64,000 bases of DNA. It comes from Nocardioides limicola (GTDB taxonomy: Bacteria; Actinomycetota; Actinomycetes; Propionibacteriales; Nocardioidaceae). The notes below the pieces were generated by a model. That model had not been told where the DNA came from and made no database searches. It saw nothing but the letters and a program-made list of their open reading frames with translations. A program made the position numbers and the translations under genes. Shown here piece after piece: positions 47,316 through 56,193 of the stretch (position 1 is its first letter; each line of letters begins with the position of its first letter). The stretch lies in contig NZ_JAERJA010000002.1 in NCBI RefSeq assembly GCF_016827675.1, positions 186,001-250,000 on the forward strand, written 5' to 3'.

Positions 47316-48404
47316 GTGGACCTCCCTGTGATGCCGCCCATCCGGCCGATGCTGGCCAAGTCGATGTCCAGGATGCCGGTCGGCGACTACGCGTTCGAGC
47401 CGAAGTGGGACGGCTTCCGCTGTCTGCTCTTCAAGGACGGCGACGAGGTGGAGTTGACCTCCCGCAACACCAAACCGCTGACCCGCTACTTCCCCGAGGT
47501 GGTCGCCGCGGCCCGCGAACAACTGCCCGCGCGCTGCGTGCTCGACGGGGAGCTCTTCGTCGCCCGGACCAGCGCGGACGGTCAGGGCCGGCTCCAGTTC
47601 GAGGTGTTGCAGGAGCGGATCCATCCGGCCGCCTCCCGGATCGCCCTGCTCGCCGAGCAGACTCCGGCCTCCTACGTGGCCTTCGACCTGCTGGCCCTCG
47701 GCGACACGTCGTACGTCGACCGTCCGTTCGGGCAGCGCAGGGCCGCCGCCGAGGCTGCGCTGACCGGGCTGGCCGGGCCGTGCCACCTGACCCGGATCAC
47801 CACCGACCCGGAGGTGGCCGCCGAGTGGTTCACCACTTTCGAGGGTGCCGGCCTGGACGGTGTCATCGCTAAACCGCTGGAGGCGCCGTACACCGAGAAC
47901 GCCCGGGTGATGGGCAAGCTCAAGCACGAGCGCACCGCGGACGTGGTGGTCGCCGGATACCGCGAACACAAGACCAGCACCGAGCAGCGGCCGCTGCTGG
48001 GCAGCCTGCTGCTCGGCCTGTACGACGGCGACACGCTGCAGCACGTCGGCGTCTCGGCCAGTTTCACCGCCGCCCGCCGCGCCGAACTGATCGACGAACT
48101 CCAGCCCCTGGTGTGCGACCTGGCCGACCACCCGTGGGGCGCCTGGAGTGACTGGGCGGTCGCGAACCCCGACCGGGTGCCCGGCACCCAGAGCCGGTGG
48201 AGCCAGGGCAAGGACCTCAGCTTCACCCCGTTGCGGCCCGAGCGCGTGCTGGAGGTCAAGTACGACCACATGGAAGGTCGGCGGTTCCGGCACACCGCAC
48301 AGTTCAAGCGATGGCGGCCGGATCGCGAGCCGGCCAGTTGTGGCTACGACCAGCTCGAGGAGCCGCAGACTTACGATCTCGCGCGTATTCTGGGTACATC
48401 CTGA
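47316..48404 (+). CDS. ligC: ATP-dependent DNA ligase, LigC type
   Basis: The 362-residue ligase has a nucleotidyltransferase domain with the adenylated lysine in FEPKWDGFR (Lys 30), LDGELFVAR, GLDGVIAKPLEAPY and GKLKHERTADVVV. A C-terminal OB domain ends WRPDREPASCGYDQLE. The size and lack of other domains match mycobacterial LigC, which works with a separate primase-polymerase in base excision repair. A matching polymerase gene lies 0.5 kb away on the other strand. No ku gene is in the window. Confidence 0.9.
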   Translation: MDLPVMPPIRPMLAKSMSRMPVGDYAFEPKWDGFRCLLFKDGDEVELTSRNTKPLTRYFPEVVAAAREQLPARCVLDGELFVARTSADGQGRLQFEVLQERIHPAASRIALLAEQTPASYVAFDLLALGDTSYVDRPFGQRRAAAEAALTGLAGPCHLTRITTDPEVAAEWFTTFEGAGLDGVIAKPLEAPYTENARVMGKLKHERTADVVVAGYREHKTSTEQRPLLGSLLLGLYDGDTLQHVGVSASFTAARRAELIDELQPLVCDLADHPWGAWSDWAVANPDRVPGTQSRWSQGKDLSFTPLRPERVLEVKYDHMEGRRFRHTAQFKRWRPDREPASCGYDQLEEPQTYDLARILGTS

Positions 48405-48418
48405 CTCATCGGGAGGCG

Positions 48419-48949
48419 ATGGCAGTGACCGCTGAAGCAGACCCCGCCCTGGAGGGGCCCTACAACGTCGTACTGCTCGTGGAGCAGGCGCTGACACCCG
48501 CGGACGCAGCGCAGGTGCAGTCGCTGCACGAGGCCTTGGACGACGTCCACTACCACGTACTGCTGCCCATGGAGGATGCCGCCGGCCGGATCGAAGCGGC
48601 GATGGGCTCGCTCGCCGGCGGTGAGGCGCTCGCCTCACCGGCGATGGTCATCGACCAGGCCGAGATCGAGGCGGTCCGCCGGGACTGCCACGACCGCTCC
48701 CAGTCCGCCCTCGACCAGACGCTGCAGCGGCTGCGGGACGTCGGCGCGGACGTCGAGGGACAGTTGATCACCGGGCATCCGGTCGACGCGCTCGCCGAGA
48801 CGCTGAGCACGATCGACGGTCAGGAGGCGATCATCTTGACCCGACCGCACGTGGTCGCGGAGTTCTTCCACGTGGACTGGACCTCGCAGGCTCGCCGCAA
48901 ACTCGGCGTCCCGGTGCTGCACCTGCTGGAGCACGACGAGTCGGACTGA
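48419..48949 (+). CDS. Hypothetical protein, possibly universal-stress-protein-like
   Basis: The 176-residue protein starts NVVLLVEQALTPADAAQVQSL after a short leader. It contains QLITGHPVDALAETLSTIDGQEA and ILTRPHVVAEFFHVDWTSQARRKLGVPVLHLLEH, split here, which recall the last half of USP-type alpha/beta domains. The usual ATP-binding glycine motif is not clear, so the family call is tentative. GGGAGG lies just before the ATG. It follows the ligase gene by 14 bp and probably shares its transcript. Confidence 0.75.
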   Translation: MAVTAEADPALEGPYNVVLLVEQALTPADAAQVQSLHEALDDVHYHVLLPMEDAAGRIEAAMGSLAGGEALASPAMVIDQAEIEAVRRDCHDRSQSALDQTLQRLRDVGADVEGQLITGHPVDALAETLSTIDGQEAIILTRPHVVAEFFHVDWTSQARRKLGVPVLHLLEHDESD

Positions 48950-48951
48950 GA

Positions 48952-50028
48952 TCACTCCACCCTGTTCCCGTCGTCGTCCCAGTGCTCGGCGACCTTCTTG
49001 CTCGGCTGCACCCGGGGCGGCTCGCCGGGCATCTTCGGGTGGTCGGGCGGGAACGGCATCTCCCCCAGCCCTGACTCCTCATACAGCGCCAGCAGGGGCG
49101 TGATGTCGTGCGCCGACTCGTCGAGATCGGCCCACGGGTCGTGCTCGGCGAGCCGTTCGGGAACGGTGAAGAGATTCAGTGCGCCCGGGTCGTCGAGGTC
49201 CGCGAGCTCGGTCCAGGTCAGGGGGGTCGACACCGCCGCTCCCGGCACCGGTCGCAATGAGTACGCGGAGGCGATGGTGCGGTCGCGGCAGTTCTGGTTG
49301 TAGTCCACGAAGATCCGCTCGCCGCGCTCCTCCTTCCACCAGGCGGTGGTGACCTGGTCGTCGCGGCGCTCCAGCTCCCGACCGAACCCGATCGCCGCGT
49401 GCCGGACGTCCCCGAACTCCCAGTCCGGCCGGATCCGCACGTAGATATGCACCCCGCGGTTGCCGGAGGTCTTGCAGAAGCCGGTCAGGCCGAACTCCTC
49501 GAGCAGTTCGCGGGCCGCGCCGGCGACGCGCACCGTGTCCGCGAACGTGGTGCCGGGTTGGGGGTCCAGGTCGAGGCGCAGTTCGTCGGGTCGGTCCACG
49601 TCGGCGCGCCGCACCGGCCAGGGGTGGAAGGTGACGGTGCCCATGTGCGCGGCCCAGACCATCACCGCCGGTTCGGTCGGACAGATCTCCTCGGCGGTGC
49701 GTCCGGAGGGGAAGGTGATCCGGGCGGTCTCGACGTAGTCGGGAGCCCCCTTGGGGACCCGCTTCTGATAGAACGCGTCGGCCTTGTCACCAGGGCCGGT
49801 GGCCAGCCGGATGCCCGGCAGCACTCCTCGGGGCCAACGTTCCAGGGCGGTGGGCCGGTCCCGCAGCGCCGGCATCAGTCCATCGGCGACATCGGCGTAG
49901 TACTGCGCGACCATCACCTTGGTGACCTCGGGTGTGTGGTCGGTGGCGGGGTAGATCACCCGGTCCGGGCTGGAGACACGCACCTCGCGCTCCCCCACCG
50001 ACACGAAAGCCTGTTCACTCTTCGCCAT
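48952..50028 (-). CDS. LigD-type primase-polymerase (PolDom)
   Basis: The 358-residue protein is a stand-alone archaeo-eukaryotic primase-type polymerase like the polymerase domain of LigD. It shows DRVIYPATDHTPEVTKVMVAQYY in two parts, the catalytic LRLDLDP, KTSGNRGVHIYVRI, RIFVDYNQNCRDRTIASAYSLRP in parts, and PLTWTEL. The C-terminal ~60 residues are less conserved. Together with the LigC-type ligase it may fill and seal short gaps, as described for mycobacterial Prim-PolC and LigC. It converges on the USP-like gene with two bases between stops. Confidence 0.9.
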   Translation of the reverse strand: MAKSEQAFVSVGEREVRVSSPDRVIYPATDHTPEVTKVMVAQYYADVADGLMPALRDRPTALERWPRGVLPGIRLATGPGDKADAFYQKRVPKGAPDYVETARITFPSGRTAEEICPTEPAVMVWAAHMGTVTFHPWPVRRADVDRPDELRLDLDPQPGTTFADTVRVAGAARELLEEFGLTGFCKTSGNRGVHIYVRIRPDWEFGDVRHAAIGFGRELERRDDQVTTAWWKEERGERIFVDYNQNCRDRTIASAYSLRPVPGAAVSTPLTWTELADLDDPGALNLFTVPERLAEHDPWADLDESAHDITPLLALYEESGLGEMPFPPDHPKMPGEPPRVQPSKKVAEHWDDDGNRVE

Positions 50029-50042
50029 GGCCCCAACCTAGA

Positions 50043-50059
50043 TGAGTAGCCGCTACTCA
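50043..50059. promoter_or_regulatory. Palindrome in the divergent polymerase/glbN promoter region
   Basis: tgagtagccgctactca has 8-bp arms around a single central base. It lies between the polymerase gene start and a possible glbN -10 box (TAGGCT, 50082-50087). It could be an operator for either gene; the regulator is unknown. Confidence 0.4.
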
Positions 50060-50111
50060 GGCGCACGGCTTCGCGGCCGCCTAGGCTCTGCGCTGGTAGC
50101 GAGGAGGCCCG

Positions 50112-50486
50112 ATGGACAACTATCAACGGCTCGGCGGTGCGTCAGCGGTGATGACAGCTGTCAGCGTCTTCTATCAGCGCGTGCTTCACGACCCCGCCCT
50201 GGCCGGGTACTTCGCCGGCGTCGACATGGAACGGCTACGCGCCCACCAGCAGGCCTTCCTGACCCATATCCTCGGCGGACCCGATCACTTCACCGGTCGC
50301 AGTGTCGCTGCGGCTCACGCCCGGCTGGCGATCAGCGGGGACGCCTTCGACCGGACCGTGGAGCATGCGGTGCTGGCGTTGCGGGACCTGGGCGCTGACG
50401 AGGAGATCCTCACCGAGGTGCGCACCCGGATGGACGGACTTCGGGAGCAGATCGTCACATCTGAGCAAGCTCCCGCCGACTGCTGA
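50112..50486 (+). CDS. glbN: Group I truncated haemoglobin
   Basis: The 124-residue protein is a 2-on-2 globin. It has LGGASAVMTAVSVFYQRVL with the distal B10 tyrosine (Tyr 21), the GG motif in HILGGPDHFTG, and the proximal histidine in AAHARLAIS (His 69). Group I members oxidise nitric oxide or bind oxygen. GAGGAGG is nine bases before the ATG. Its last 32 bp overlap the end of the LuxR-type gene on the other strand. Confidence 0.93.
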   Translation: MDNYQRLGGASAVMTAVSVFYQRVLHDPALAGYFAGVDMERLRAHQQAFLTHILGGPDHFTGRSVAAAHARLAISGDAFDRTVEHAVLALRDLGADEEILTEVRTRMDGLREQIVTSEQAPADC

Positions 50487-53046
50487 TGCCCAGCTTGGCG
50501 TAGACCGACTGCAGGTGATTGTCGACCGTCCGCGAGGAGAGGAAGAGGTGTCCGGCGATCTCCTTGCTGGTGGCACCAGCGGCCGCCATCCGCGCGATCT
50601 CGCGCTCTCTGGGTGTCAGCGGGTCCGCGGAGTCGACCACACGGAGGGCCGGGACCTGGACCTCGGGGCAACGGCGCGCCAGCTCCTCGGCCCGCGCCCG
50701 TGTCGGTCCCATGTCCCGACCCCGCGGCAACGAACGGGTCGCCGTCGCAGCGGCTGCTGCGGCCAGCCGGAAAGCCCCCGCCTCCTCCCATTCGCCGGCG
50801 ACCGCGATCAGTGCCTCGTGGTCGCCGGCCGCACTCGCCTCGGCGTGCCTGGCGAGTCGGTCGAGGTAGGGGCTGCCGGCCTCCTCGGCGATCTCTCGCA
50901 GTGGTGTGACCGCCTCAGCCGCCCGGTCCGCCTCGACCGCCAACTGCCAAGCATGCGCGGCCAGTTGCAGGTGCCCCGCGGCGTGAGCCTCCTTGGCAGC
51001 TGACCTGACTGCTGCCACCGCGGACTCGATGTCGTCCGAGGCCACCGCGAGCCAGGCCTGGGAGATCTCCCGCAGCGGCCCGGCCACCTCACCCGGAGCC
51101 ACCGCCTCCAGCACTGCGCTGGCCTGCTCCACCTGACCGGCCAGACTGTGCGCGGCGGCCAGGCTGAGGCGGGCCAGCGACGCCAGGCCAGGCGGCCCGA
51201 CGGCCGTCGCGCTGCTGACCGTCTCATCCAGCCAACGTTGCGCCGCATCGAGTTGCCCGGCCTCCAGCGCGATCCGGCCCAGCAGGTACTCCGCGCAGCG
51301 CACGACGATCTCGTCGCGCGAGGTGAACCCCTCTTCGAGTGCTCGGACAGCCGTGGCACGCGCACGCGCATGGTCTGCGCACAGGTGCTGCACGGTGGCC
51401 AGCGTCAACGCGGTCTCGCCGACCGTGAGACCAGGCACCTGCAAAGTTGAATCCCGGGCGAAGTCCATCGCCTGCTCGGCAGCCGCCACGGCCGCGGACT
51501 GCTGTCCACGGCAGGCGAGCGGGAGCGCCCAGGCGTGAGCCAGGACGGCCTGTTCCGGCTCCGAGTCGCCCAAGAGTTCCGCTGCCGCCGCGACGGCGCC
51601 TTCGGCAGCAGCGGCCTGGCCTGCTGGCAACAAGGCCATCGCCCTGGCCAGACTGACACCCGCCTGGGCCAGCGGACCGGTGGCAGCGACTCCCTCCAGC
51701 AGTTCGAGCGCGGCGTGTGGTCCCCTGCCGGTCAACACCGCCACCATGGCTATCGGCAGCGTCACCTCGAGCCCATGCGGATGACGACCCAGGACCAGCA
51801 TCGCTTCCTCGGTCCGCCCGGTGCGCAGCAGCGCGGCGCCCCGCAGCAGCAACAGTTCCGGATCCTCCGGCACGCCCGAGAGCCCGGCGGCGGTGAACCT
51901 GAGCACGCTGAGGTGGTCCCGGGCCGCGGCGGCGATCCGGGCAGCCGACCGGAGGGCATCGAGGTTCGGTGTGACGCCAGCCTCGAGTTGCCAGGTGGTC
52001 ACCTGGAGCAGGTCGGGTTCGCCCCCTGACTCACCGGCCAGCAGAGCCGCCTGCTCGGTGAGGATGTCCTCTCGGCGCAGCCGAGCCATCGTGTCGGCAA
52101 CCACCGAGGTCACGACTGGGTCGGCCAGTGTCACCCGGTCGTCGCTGACGCTGATCAGGCCCTCGTCCTCAAGAACCCTCAGGTGACGCCGCACCTCGGT
52201 CCCAGGCAGGTGCATCGGCCGCAGTGGACCGCAGACCGCGAGCCGCTCCACGATCTCGCGACCGTCCGGATCGAGGTGATCGATCCTGGCCAGGACGAGG
52301 TCCCGCAGCGTAGGCGTCGTCCCAGGATCCCCGATGAGCTGCCAGATCCCGGACCTCTCGGCCAGCGTTCCTTCGGCCAGAGCAGCGCTGGTCAGTTCGC
52401 GAAGGTACAGGGGGCTTCCCCCGCTGGCGTCGTGGAGCGTTGTCACCGCTCGCCGGGCCACACGGCCGCCGAGCACGGTTTCCAGGAGCCGCTGAGCCAT
52501 CGTTGCTGTGAAGGGGCCCAGATCCACCCGGACGTCGCAGGCAGTGTTCCAAGCGGCAACGAACGCATCCGGGACCGGTTCACCGGCGCGGACCGCGGCC
52601 AGAACCTTGATCCGGCGCGCCGCCGCGAGTTGGGCGATGAGGAGCTGGGACGTCGGATCGAGCAACGTCACGTCGTCGGCGATGACGACCGTGGGGCGAC
52701 CCTTCGCCTCCCCGCCCAGCGCTGCCCCGGCAAAGGCGAACAACTGTCCCGGATCGGCCAACCGATCGTCATGGAGGGCGTGGGCGGGAAGGTGCGCGGA
52801 CAACGCCCCCAGCGGCACCGTGGCCAGGATCTGACTGCCCGTCACGTGCACGACATGGCCCACGTCCGGACCGAGACGGTGCGCCAGTTCGGCCAGCAGT
52901 CGCGACCGACCTACGCCCGCCTCCCCGTGCACGGTGACGATCCACGCCGGACCACCGAGGGCCCGCAGCACCGTAGCCATCTCGTCCTCACGCCCGACCA
53001 GCGGCCACCGGCTCGAGATCCCCTGGTTCATCGGCCGATCCCCCAA
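50455..53046 (-). CDS. LAL-type LuxR regulator with AAA ATPase domain
   Basis: The ~863-residue protein has an ATPase module near the N terminus (PLVGREDEMATVLRAL, then the P-loop GEAGVGRSRLL, with Arg where Lys is usual, and VVIADDVTLLD). A long TPR-like helical middle follows, then a LuxR helix-turn-helix at the C terminus (LTPREREIARMAAAGATSKE). It resembles MalT-type regulators; the ligand is unknown. I prefer a TTG at 53046, because AAGGAGGT lies seven bases upstream. The ATG at 53031 is the alternative. It is divergent from the secreted repeat protein and may control it. Confidence 0.87.
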   Translation of the reverse strand: MGDRPMNQGISSRWPLVGREDEMATVLRALGGPAWIVTVHGEAGVGRSRLLAELAHRLGPDVGHVVHVTGSQILATVPLGALSAHLPAHALHDDRLADPGQLFAFAGAALGGEAKGRPTVVIADDVTLLDPTSQLLIAQLAAARRIKVLAAVRAGEPVPDAFVAAWNTACDVRVDLGPFTATMAQRLLETVLGGRVARRAVTTLHDASGGSPLYLRELTSAALAEGTLAERSGIWQLIGDPGTTPTLRDLVLARIDHLDPDGREIVERLAVCGPLRPMHLPGTEVRRHLRVLEDEGLISVSDDRVTLADPVVTSVVADTMARLRREDILTEQAALLAGESGGEPDLLQVTTWQLEAGVTPNLDALRSAARIAAAARDHLSVLRFTAAGLSGVPEDPELLLLRGAALLRTGRTEEAMLVLGRHPHGLEVTLPIAMVAVLTGRGPHAALELLEGVAATGPLAQAGVSLARAMALLPAGQAAAAEGAVAAAAELLGDSEPEQAVLAHAWALPLACRGQQSAAVAAAEQAMDFARDSTLQVPGLTVGETALTLATVQHLCADHARARATAVRALEEGFTSRDEIVVRCAEYLLGRIALEAGQLDAAQRWLDETVSSATAVGPPGLASLARLSLAAAHSLAGQVEQASAVLEAVAPGEVAGPLREISQAWLAVASDDIESAVAAVRSAAKEAHAAGHLQLAAHAWQLAVEADRAAEAVTPLREIAEEAGSPYLDRLARHAEASAAGDHEALIAVAGEWEEAGAFRLAAAAAATATRSLPRGRDMGPTRARAEELARRCPEVQVPALRVVDSADPLTPREREIARMAAAGATSKEIAGHLFLSSRTVDNHLQSVYAKLGISSRRELAQM

Positions 53047-53102
53047 CGGACCCACCTCCTTCCTCCCTCCGCGGCCGATTCTAGGGGCGCGAGAGTCCGT
53101 GC

Positions 53103-53136
53103 GGGTGAGTAATCGGGGCAACCGGGGTGAGCAATC
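53103..53136. promoter_or_regulatory. Two direct repeats in the luxR/repeat-protein gap
   Basis: gggtgagtaatc (53103-53114) and gggtgagcaatc (53125-53136) are the same 12-mer with one difference, spaced 22 bp apart, or about two helical turns. The spacing suits two activator molecules on one face of the DNA. A LAL regulator binding its own divergent promoter is a natural candidate. Confidence 0.45.
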
Positions 53137-53240
53137 CTTCCCCGCACTTGAGCAGCCCGATGAGCAGCCGTTGCCCATCCGGATCGAGGGGCTCGCCCGC
53201 CAGGGTGGGAGCACCAGTTGTAGACAACGAAGGATGACCC

Positions 53241-55700
53241 ATGTCCCTCTCCACCCGCGCCGTCGCAGCGATCACTGCCTTGGCGACCTCCGTCGTGGTG
53301 CTCGCGTCCGCACCGGCGAGCCACGCCAACAACCCGGATGACGCCCCGACCGGCCAACGTCTCTACCTGAGCACGCCGGCCGGCGTACCACTACACGGCA
53401 ACTTCTGTGCCGGGGCCACCGACCCGCAAGGTGACCCGATCTCGGTTGCCGAGGCCACGGTGTCCAGCAGCCACCAATTGACCTACGACACGGCCACCTG
53501 CAACTACACCTTCACCCCAGGGGCCCTCAGCCCGGACGCACACCAAGTGCAGACGATCTTCTTCAAGCTGACCGACGGCACCAACGTCAGCCCGTGGCAG
53601 GCCCACCACATCACCGTGGGACGTCCCGGCAATGCCCCGGTCATCGCCCAGCCCAAGACATTCACCATCGGCAAGGACCGCTGGTTGCTCTTCCGCGACA
53701 AAGACGCCGAACTGACTGCCGGCGACGTGGACCCCGAGGGCGCGCCGGTGAGCGTCTACAACATGACGAATCTCGAGCACCTGGTCTCTCAACCCGCCGC
53801 TTCGTTGATATCTCAGTCCTTCCTGCCCGGCGAGGAGATGCTCGGCGTCCCGGCGCTGGGCGACCGGGCGATGAGATACCGGCCACCCACCGGCTTCGTG
53901 GGTGAGCGGCGACTGGTCTACAGCGTGACCGACGGGGTGAACCGCACCGAGCAAGTGTTCACGATCGTGGTCACCGATCCCGGGCCGTTCCAGAATCCCG
54001 TCGCCAAGGACGACCACTACGAGGTCCCCAGGAACCAGAAGATCACTGTGACCGAGGCCAACGGACTCCTGGTCAACGACCACGATCCAGACTCCACCCT
54101 CTTCCGGGTCGCTGGCTACACCGACCCCAAGCACGGCACCATCAGCGACTACAACTCCTACACCGGCACCTTCACCTACACCCCGGACCCTGGATTCACC
54201 GGGATCGACTCCATGAAGTACTACCTGGTCGACGGGGAGGACAACATCAGCGACCTGGCCACGGTGACGTTCGAAGTCAAGACGATGTCACCGGTGGCGG
54301 TCGATGACCACTTCCAGGTCTCCCAGGACACTCCCCTGGTGATCCCGGTCTCCTCGCTGACCGCCAACGACCACGACCCCGACTCCGAGTTCAGCATCGC
54401 CGGCTTCTTCCCGGCGACGTTCGGGACCGTGGCCTGGGACCAGGCGGCGGGCACCATCACGTACACGCCCAACCCCGGCTACAGCGGCGGCGACGAGTTC
54501 GCCTACCGGCTGAACGACCCCGACGGCAACTACAGCAACTGGGCCACCGTGTCGATCACGGTGGTGGCCGCGGGCCAGAACCACCCTCCGGTGGCTCACA
54601 ACGACAGCTACCAGGTACGCCGCGGCGGCGTGTTGGTGGTGCCGGCTCACCTCGGGCCGTTGGCCAACGACACCGATGCCGACGGCGACACGATCGAGAT
54701 CGACAGTGTCGACCCGCCCGCCCATGGAAGTTTCACCGCCTTCGACAAGAAGACCGGAGCCTTCACCTACGTCCCCGCGCCGAACTGGCAGGGTGTGGTC
54801 ACCGTCGGCTACCGGGCGATCGACAGCGAAGGCAACATGAGCGGTACCGCCACGATCACGATCACCGTCTTCAACGACCCGCCCGTCGCCCACGACGACC
54901 ACTACGAGACCGTTGTTGACGTCCCGCTGGTGGTTCCTGCGAGCAGTGGGTTGCTGGCCAACGACGTCGACCTGGAGGGCGAGAAGCTGCGCATCATCAG
55001 CATCACACTGCCCCAGCACGGCGCCGTCGACTATGACCAGCACACCGGGGCGTTCACCTACACCCCGAAGCCGGGCTTCACGGGAGTCGACACGTTCACC
55101 TACAGGATCCGGGACGAGGCTCTCCAAGAGTCCGGTCCGGCGACCGTGACGATCACGGTCGCTCCCGGCAAGGTCACCACCGCCACGCCGACGATCGGTG
55201 GCACCTTCAAGGTCGGCGAAAGGCTCACTGCCTCACCTGGCACATGGAGCCCCGAAGGAGTCACGTTGAGCTACCAGTGGCTGCGCAACGGCAAGCCGAT
55301 CCCGGCGGCTACCGGCCCGTCGTACCGCCTAGCCGCCGCGGACCTGAACACGACGGTGAGCGTCCGGGTGACCGGCGAGCGACAGGGCTTCGCCAGCGCG
55401 CACAGCACCAGTACGGCGAAGACGGTTCAACCCGGAACGTTGCAGGGCGCACGCCCGAAGATCCGCGGGACCGCCCGGCCCGGCCGGAGCCTGCGCGCCG
55501 CGGCCGGCACCTGGGGACCCGGCGAGGTGACACTGCGCTACCAGTGGCTGCGCAACGGCAAGCGGATCAAGGGCGCCACGAAGCAGCGGTACCGACTGAC
55601 CCAGAAGGACAAGGGCCGCCGGATCACCGTGCGGGTGACCGGCCGCAAGACCGGGTACACGACGCTGAGCCGGACCCCCCCCCCCCCGGGGGTGGGCTGA
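53241..55700 (+). CDS. Secreted protein with cadherin-like and Ig-like repeats
   Basis: The 819-residue protein has a signal peptide (about residues 1-30) and an N-terminal region of about 220 residues. Four tandem ~95-residue cadherin-like repeats follow (about 250-640), each starting like PVAHDDHYE and containing LLANDVD and TGAFTYTP. Then come two ~85-residue modules with YQWLRNGK. No LPXTG motif or C-terminal anchor is present, so it is probably secreted or loosely bound, perhaps an adhesin. The end of the gene crosses a C13 run, which fixes the last codons RTPPPPGVG. AAGGA precedes the ATG. Confidence 0.87.
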   Translation: MSLSTRAVAAITALATSVVVLASAPASHANNPDDAPTGQRLYLSTPAGVPLHGNFCAGATDPQGDPISVAEATVSSSHQLTYDTATCNYTFTPGALSPDAHQVQTIFFKLTDGTNVSPWQAHHITVGRPGNAPVIAQPKTFTIGKDRWLLFRDKDAELTAGDVDPEGAPVSVYNMTNLEHLVSQPAASLISQSFLPGEEMLGVPALGDRAMRYRPPTGFVGERRLVYSVTDGVNRTEQVFTIVVTDPGPFQNPVAKDDHYEVPRNQKITVTEANGLLVNDHDPDSTLFRVAGYTDPKHGTISDYNSYTGTFTYTPDPGFTGIDSMKYYLVDGEDNISDLATVTFEVKTMSPVAVDDHFQVSQDTPLVIPVSSLTANDHDPDSEFSIAGFFPATFGTVAWDQAAGTITYTPNPGYSGGDEFAYRLNDPDGNYSNWATVSITVVAAGQNHPPVAHNDSYQVRRGGVLVVPAHLGPLANDTDADGDTIEIDSVDPPAHGSFTAFDKKTGAFTYVPAPNWQGVVTVGYRAIDSEGNMSGTATITITVFNDPPVAHDDHYETVVDVPLVVPASSGLLANDVDLEGEKLRIISITLPQHGAVDYDQHTGAFTYTPKPGFTGVDTFTYRIRDEALQESGPATVTITVAPGKVTTATPTIGGTFKVGERLTASPGTWSPEGVTLSYQWLRNGKPIPAATGPSYRLAAADLNTTVSVRVTGERQGFASAHSTSTAKTVQPGTLQGARPKIRGTARPGRSLRAAAGTWGPGEVTLRYQWLRNGKRIKGATKQRYRLTQKDKGRRITVRVTGRKTGYTTLSRTPPPPGVG
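55675..55687. repeat. C13 homopolymer at the 3' end of the repeat-protein gene
   Basis: Thirteen C residues followed by five G residues lie seven codons before the stop. Losing one C would replace the ending with a ~26-residue tail. Losing two would open a frame into the msrB region. It is a candidate slippage site, or a sequencing or assembly artefact. Confidence 0.9.
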
Positions 55701-55759
55701 CGGGCGCCGCTGGGGGGCGGGGCCGCCGCCGCCGCACCGCTGCGTGCTCTGGCGCCCAG

Positions 55760-55765
55760 TACCCT
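55760..55765 (+). promoter_or_regulatory. Leaderless-type -10 box (TACCCT) of msrB
   Basis: TACCCT fits TAnnnT and ends seven bases before the ATG at 55773. Confidence 0.5.
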
Positions 55766-55772
55766 GAAACAC

Positions 55773-56171
55773 ATGGAACCGCGGGCGAAGAGCGATGAGC
55801 AGTGGCGGGCCGAACTGACCCCCCAGGAGTACGCCGTGCTCCGCAAGGCCGGCACCGAGCCGGCGTTCACCGGCGAGTACACCGACACCGAGACCGTCGG
55901 CGTCTACTCCTGCAAGGGCTGTGGCAGCGAACTGTTCCGCAGCGACACCAAGTTCCACTCAGGGTGCGGCTGGCCGAGTTTCTACCAGCCGCTCAGCGAC
56001 ACCGTCGAGTACATCGAGGACACCTCGCACGGGATGCGTCGCACCGAGGTGCGCTGTGCGACCTGCGGCTCGCATCTGGGGCATGTGTTTCCCGACGGCT
56101 ACGGCACTCCGACCGGGGACCGCTACTGCATCAACTCGATCGCGCTGACGTTGGAGCCCCGCGACGACTGA
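55773..56171 (+). CDS. msrB: Peptide-methionine (R)-S-oxide reductase
   Basis: The 132-residue enzyme repairs methionine-R-sulphoxide in proteins. The zinc ligands are in CKGC and CATC. The core motif FHSGCGWPSFYQPL and the catalytic cysteine in RYCINSIAL (about residue 118) are present, as is GHVFPDG. It starts at ATG 55773, 72 bp after the repeat-protein stop. Confidence 0.96.
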   Translation: MEPRAKSDEQWRAELTPQEYAVLRKAGTEPAFTGEYTDTETVGVYSCKGCGSELFRSDTKFHSGCGWPSFYQPLSDTVEYIEDTSHGMRRTEVRCATCGSHLGHVFPDGYGTPTGDRYCINSIALTLEPRDD

Positions 56172-56193
56172 GGCCGCCCGCATGAAGGCATCG

